Positions 7,677 through 8,158 of a DNA stretch of 8,158 nt are shown one piece after another (the stretch's first letter is position 1; every line of letters begins with the position of its first letter). The translations under genes were made by a program, and so were the position numbers. The stretch is from an uncultured Erysipelotrichaceae bacterium (GTDB lineage Bacteria; Bacillota_I; Bacilli_A; Erysipelotrichales; Erysipelotrichaceae): positions 1-8,158 of the forward strand of contig CALBGK010000145.1 in NCBI GenBank assembly GCA_937893115.1, written 5' to 3'. The notes under the pieces were generated by a model. The model was not told the origin of the DNA. It did not search any database and saw only the letters and a program-made list of their open reading frames with translations.

Positions 7677-7953
7677 TACTTTCGATAGTCGTCTCTAAAT
7701 TGTCATAGGAAGAAACAGTATAATCAAGAAAATGAGCATATCTTTCGATAGTCTCAGACTCTTCGATGAAGCGATTAGAAAATTGTGCGAAGCGCATCTG
7801 AATAGCTCTAGCTCCATCAGAATCCCAAGTTGTGCTTAATTCTTGCATCAATTGCTTAACATAGCGTAAAACATCATCCAAATTAGCGTTGATTTGACGA
7901 ATTTGATTAGCTAAATTGCTAACTTCCCCTAAAGAAATTTTAATATGTTCCAA
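7657..7953 (-). CDS. WXG100-family (EsxA/EsxB-like) secreted protein, TTG start
   Basis: From the TTG at 7953 this is a 98-aa protein, the standard WXG100 length. It has two long helices joined by a turn at W43 ('TTWDSDGARAIQMRF'). The turn reads W-D-S-D-G rather than strict W-x-G, but hydrophobic spacing before and after fits the family ('MEHIKISLGEV...' matches the usual opening). A YxxxE motif near the C-terminus (Tyr83-Glu87, YDNLE) fits the T7SS export signal. Such proteins are secreted as helical-hairpin dimers and serve as substrates or components of the machine. The TTG was chosen because an ideal AGGAGGT (7967-7961) lies 8 bases before it. The in-frame GTG at 7962 overlaps that Shine-Dalgarno and would add only three residues. 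The gene follows another WXG100 gene by 12 bases, so the two may form a heterodimer. Confidence 0.88.
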   Translation of the reverse strand: MEHIKISLGEVSNLANQIRQINANLDDVLRYVKQLMQELSTTWDSDGARAIQMRFAQFSNRFIEESETIERYAHFLDYTVSSYDNLETTIESNAQEFN

Positions 7954-7960
7954 ACGGGTC

Positions 7961-7967
7961 ACCTCCT
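7961..7967 (-). promoter_or_regulatory. Strong Shine-Dalgarno that sets the TTG start of the second WXG100 gene
   Basis: The mRNA reads AGGAGGT here, overlapping the TAG stop of the upstream WXG100 gene and 8 bases from the TTG at 7953. It is the only near-perfect Shine-Dalgarno in the window. This suggests high translation of the small secreted protein relative to the weakly initiated machine genes downstream. Confidence 0.85.
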
Positions 7968-8158
7968 AACGATATAATCTCTGGGCTTGCATGTAAAGCT
8001 CATCTTGCGTCTCACGATAGGCTCTAGCGCTATTTTTCAAAAATTCGACATACTGTTGCATGATAATAGAAATCTGTTTGAAATCATCTTCATAAGAAGC
8101 TAATTGATTGCTGAAGGCTAGATTATCTTTACCCTGCCACGCATTAGACATCTTCTCT
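7966..8158 (-). CDS. WXG100-family (EsxA/YukE-like) protein, C-terminal half; 5' end outside window
   Basis: The frame is open to the right edge and ends at TAG 7968-7966. The visible part reads E-K-M-S-N-A-W-Q-G..., a classic W-x-G turn, followed by one long amphipathic helix ('LAFSNQLASYEDDFKQISII'). In WXG100 proteins this turn lies near residue 43 of about 97, so what is seen is the second half. The ATG at 8151 is an internal Met and not the start. The first helix and true start lie beyond 8158. A strict YxxxD/E tail is not present, though 'AYRETQDE' is close. It is probably the partner of the adjacent WXG100 protein, and the promoter and leader of the operon lie upstream of it. Confidence 0.85.
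   Translation of the reverse strand, partial: EKMSNAWQGKDNLAFSNQLASYEDDFKQISIIMQQYVEFLKNSARAYRETQDELYMQAQRLYR

Noticed and set aside
7480..7698. Plus-strand open frame of 72 codons with a hydrophobic segment
   Set aside because: Its hydrophobicity is the mirror of the lipoprotein signal peptide on the other strand, and there is no ribosome site or operon context.
7966..8151. A complete 61-aa small protein starting at ATG 8151
   Set aside because: The frame is open to the window edge and the W-x-G turn sits four residues after this Met, so the ATG is internal to a longer WXG100 gene.

Overview
The window is AT-rich (about two-thirds A+T by eye). All genes lie on the minus strand with very short gaps or small overlaps, so they read as one operon running from right (8158) to left (1). 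The content is a type VII secretion locus of the Firmicutes type (T7SSb, Ess/Yuk). The low GC, the T7SSb gene set and a secreted peptidoglycan hydrolase point to a walled, low-GC Bacillota bacterium, perhaps an uncultured gut or Mollicutes-related Bacilli lineage; that placement is inference. All Trp codons I checked are TGG, which favours the standard bacterial code.

In transcription order: (1) the C-terminal half of a WXG100 (EsxA/YukE-like) protein cut by the right edge; (2) a second WXG100-like protein of 98 aa with a W-D-S-D-G turn, preceded by the only strong Shine-Dalgarno in the window; (3) a 638-aa exported, probably lipid-anchored protein of unknown function ending in a bacterial Ig-like (Big_2) domain; (4) a 287-aa protein that is the N-terminal part of EssC (degenerate FHA-like region plus two membrane helices); (5) an 869-aa protein that is the rest of EssC, with one intact FtsK/SpoIIIE ATPase domain and two degenerate ones; (6) an 82-aa ubiquitin-like EsaB/YukD protein; (7) a secreted glucosaminidase with SH3-like, InlB B-repeat-like and Ig-like domains, whose C-terminus runs off the left edge.

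The most notable point is between (4) and (5). The EssC ATPase frame stays open for 36 codons upstream of its first ATG, overlaps the end of the N-terminal half, has no usual start codon there, and encodes the post-membrane linker expected in an intact EssC. A +1 shift at the tandem TGA TGA would fuse the halves into one protein of about 1,180 aa. This is a real split gene, a recoding site, or a one-base sequence error. The other notable points are the unknown lipoprotein where EsaA/EssA/EssB would normally be found, the hydrolase at the end of the operon, and a strong RNA hairpin inside the esaB/yukD-like gene. There is no gene-free stretch over 300 bases, and I see no tRNA, rRNA, CRISPR array, insertion sequence or terminator.
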